Shown piece after piece: positions 38,403 to 40,005 of a stretch of 40,005 bases of DNA. The notes beneath the pieces are model-generated. The model saw only the letters and a list, made by a program, of their open reading frames with translations. It did no database searches and had not been told where the DNA came from. The number at the start of each line of letters is the position of its first letter. The stretch's first letter is position 1. Source of the DNA: Pseudothermotoga sp. (GTDB taxonomy: Bacteria; Thermotogota; Thermotogae; Thermotogales; DSM-5069); NCBI GenBank assembly GCA_003510135.1, contig DOKY01000012.1, positions 1 to 40,005 on the forward strand, read 5' to 3'. Position numbers and translations under genes: made by a program.

Positions 38403-39995
38403 TTACTTGACTGGTTCGAGGTGCATGACGAGATAGATCTTGTCCATTCCAGTTATTCTCGGTTCCACATACGGGTTCTTCTCACTTGGCCAGCCGGTGA
38501 AGTTCTTGGTCGAATAAATGAACCAGACCGGGTTGTAGTACAATGGGACGGCCGGCACGTTCTCGAGCACGATCTTTTGAAGCTCTGCAATGATTGACTT
38601 CAGTTCGTCCAGACTGGAGGTTTGCTTCATCTTCGCCAACAGTTCATCGGTTCTTTCGTCTATCCATCCACCCCTGTTGCTTCCCACGAAGGCATTGTTG
38701 GAGTTCATGAAGTTGTCGTAGAAGTGGTAAACCGTGGGTCCGTAATTCGCCCAGCTCAGCACAACGTCGAAGTCTTTGTTGCGAATCTTCTGTAAGTACT
38801 GGCCGAAATCCACAGGCGTAACTTTGAGCTCAACACCATAATCTCTGAGCTGTTGCGAAAGCAGTTCACAGACGGCGATCCAGTCGGTCCAGCCAGCCGG
38901 AACGAGTAGATCAAACGAGAGTTTGGTCTCATCCTTCGCCAGAATACCATCCTTGCCCTTTTTAAATCCGGCTTGCTGGAAGAGCCTCTCGGCAGTCTTC
39001 GGATCATGTTTCCACCAGAGATTCTTCAGATCTTCAACTATCAGGTACTCATAACCGGATTTGATCACCACCGGATTCACAGGTGCCGCATAACCCGTCA
39101 TCCCAATCTTCACAAGCTGGTCGGTGTCTATCGCGTGTGCAAAGGCTTTTCTGAGCACAACATCGTCGAACGGCTTCTTGCTCAGATTGAAGAACAGAAA
39201 GACCGGGTTTCCTTCCGCAAACCAATACTTTATGTCTTTGTTCTGCTGAGCGAGTCTCTCGATCTGCGGATAATTGATACCCGCCCAGTCGAGTTCTCCC
39301 CTGGCGACCGCCAGTTGCGCGCTTTCGTTCCCGCTGAAGGCTGGGATTCTAATCTTTTCAACCTTTACCTTGTCAGCGTTCCAGTAGTTTGGGTTCTTCT
39401 TCAGGACCACAACCTGGTCAGAGAAACTGTCGAGCAGGTACGCGCCCGTACCGACCGGATTTTCGTTTGTGAACTTGGACGGATCTTCGACCTTTTCCCA
39501 CAGGTGTTTCGGAAGTATGTACACACCGGCGATGCTGTAAATAATGAAGGTGTTGACTTTCTCCAACGTTATCTTGACCGTATATTCGTCTAACTTCTGA
39601 ACGTTGGTCACTCCCCCCTTCCAGACACCAGGTGAATCCAGCGCCGGGAACTTGCGGAGTGTTTCGAAAGTGAAGACGACATCCTCGGCCGTCAGTGGCA
39701 TTCCGTCGGACCAGGTGACGTTCTTTCTCAGTTTGAAGGTTATCTCCTTTAAATCTGGACTCCATTCGTACTCCGACGCGAGCCACGGTATCAACTCGCC
39801 AGTCTTGGTGTTCGAGTAGATGAGCGTTTCGTAGATAAAACCTGCCGCGATATAGCCTGTTGCACCTGCGAAGTACGGGTTGAAGTTTCTCTGGAAAGGC
39901 CCTGTTACTGCAATAACCATGGAAAGCTCACTTGCGACAGAGATCGCCGAGACCATTAGCAAAACCGCTATCAACACGTTCACGAATTTCCTCAT
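38403..39995 (-). CDS. family-5 extracytoplasmic binding protein (Opp/Dpp type)
   Basis: A 530-residue binding protein with signal peptide (MRKFVNVLIAVLLMVSAISVA). Family-5 landmarks: IYETLIYSNTKTGELIPWLA, VTWSDGMPLTAEDVVFTFE, NPVGTGAYLLDSFSDQVVVLKKNPNYW, and VLRKAFAHAIDTDQLVKIGM. In Thermotogales many proteins of this family bind oligosaccharides (cellobiose, mannobiose, xylo-oligomers) rather than peptides, so the ligand is left open. ATG 39995 follows GGTGAAGG. First gene of the five-gene importer; its promoter lies beyond the window. Confidence 0.92.
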   Translation of the reverse strand: MRKFVNVLIAVLLMVSAISVASELSMVIAVTGPFQRNFNPYFAGATGYIAAGFIYETLIYSNTKTGELIPWLASEYEWSPDLKEITFKLRKNVTWSDGMPLTAEDVVFTFETLRKFPALDSPGVWKGGVTNVQKLDEYTVKITLEKVNTFIIYSIAGVYILPKHLWEKVEDPSKFTNENPVGTGAYLLDSFSDQVVVLKKNPNYWNADKVKVEKIRIPAFSGNESAQLAVARGELDWAGINYPQIERLAQQNKDIKYWFAEGNPVFLFFNLSKKPFDDVVLRKAFAHAIDTDQLVKIGMTGYAAPVNPVVIKSGYEYLIVEDLKNLWWKHDPKTAERLFQQAGFKKGKDGILAKDETKLSFDLLVPAGWTDWIAVCELLSQQLRDYGVELKVTPVDFGQYLQKIRNKDFDVVLSWANYGPTVYHFYDNFMNSNNAFVGSNRGGWIDERTDELLAKMKQTSSLDELKSIIAELQKIVLENVPAVPLYYNPVWFIYSTKNFTGWPSEKNPYVEPRITGMDKIYLVMHLEPVK

Positions 39996-40005
39996 GCCTT
40001 CACCC

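Noticed and set aside
1..40005. tRNA, rRNA, CRISPR arrays, intact transposases, phage genes
   Set aside because: Looked for cloverleaf-like segments, regularly spaced repeats, transposase motifs and phage structural genes on both strands; none seen.

Overview
The window reads as a chromosomal segment of a hyperthermophilic or thermophilic fermenter of the Thermotogota, most likely Thermotoga or Pseudothermotoga. I infer this from the density of carbohydrate ABC importers, strong GGAGG-type ribosome binding sites with many TTG and GTG starts, tightly overlapping genes, a GPH-type sugar symporter, ROK regulators and Thermotogales-like protein sequences. Species cannot be fixed by eye. I saw no rRNA, tRNA, CRISPR array or intact insertion sequence.

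Layout. 1-3534: the end of a MASE3-GGDEF diguanylate cyclase, a convergent GPH sugar:cation symporter and an exported protein built from two copies of one domain. 3854-15069: a nine-gene mannoside operon (binding protein, two permeases, GH38 alpha-mannosidase with a signal-like N terminus, alpha/beta hydrolase, DUF4185 propeller, long mannose-6-phosphate isomerase, ROK sugar kinase, ROK repressor) behind one promoter with a perfect inverted repeat. The predicted route is mannoside, then mannose, then mannose-6-P (ROK kinase), then fructose-6-P (isomerase). 15246-16790: a 7TM-type membrane diguanylate cyclase, apparently with a CTG start.

16871-21500 is the accessory part: a broken M16 peptidase gene, two small lipoproteins, a HTH/coiled-coil regulator, a possible IS200/IS605 scar, and a minus-strand pair of unrecognised genes that overlap out of frame by 121 nt. 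The downstream gene of that pair has its own very strong ribosome binding site inside the upstream gene. A possible third, tiny overlapping frame lies just ahead. This is the best candidate for something undescribed.

21490-26389: a second sugar ABC operon with a gamma-synthase/lyase-type PLP enzyme as its last gene, and a convergent GntR/FadR-family regulator overlapping its 3' end. 26673-29984: an FtsX-type permease and LolD/MacB-type ATPase pair. 30304-30831: a lipoprotein. 31182-34536: a hexapeptide acyltransferase, an RmuC-family protein, and a cytochrome-b5-like repeat protein next to a small His-rich membrane protein. 34643-39995: a complete Opp/Dpp-type importer on the minus strand.

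A recurring architectural feature is that all three binding-protein ABC operons carry a strong hairpin directly after the binding-protein gene and before the first permease gene. This would stabilise or attenuate the transcript so that more binding protein than permease is made.
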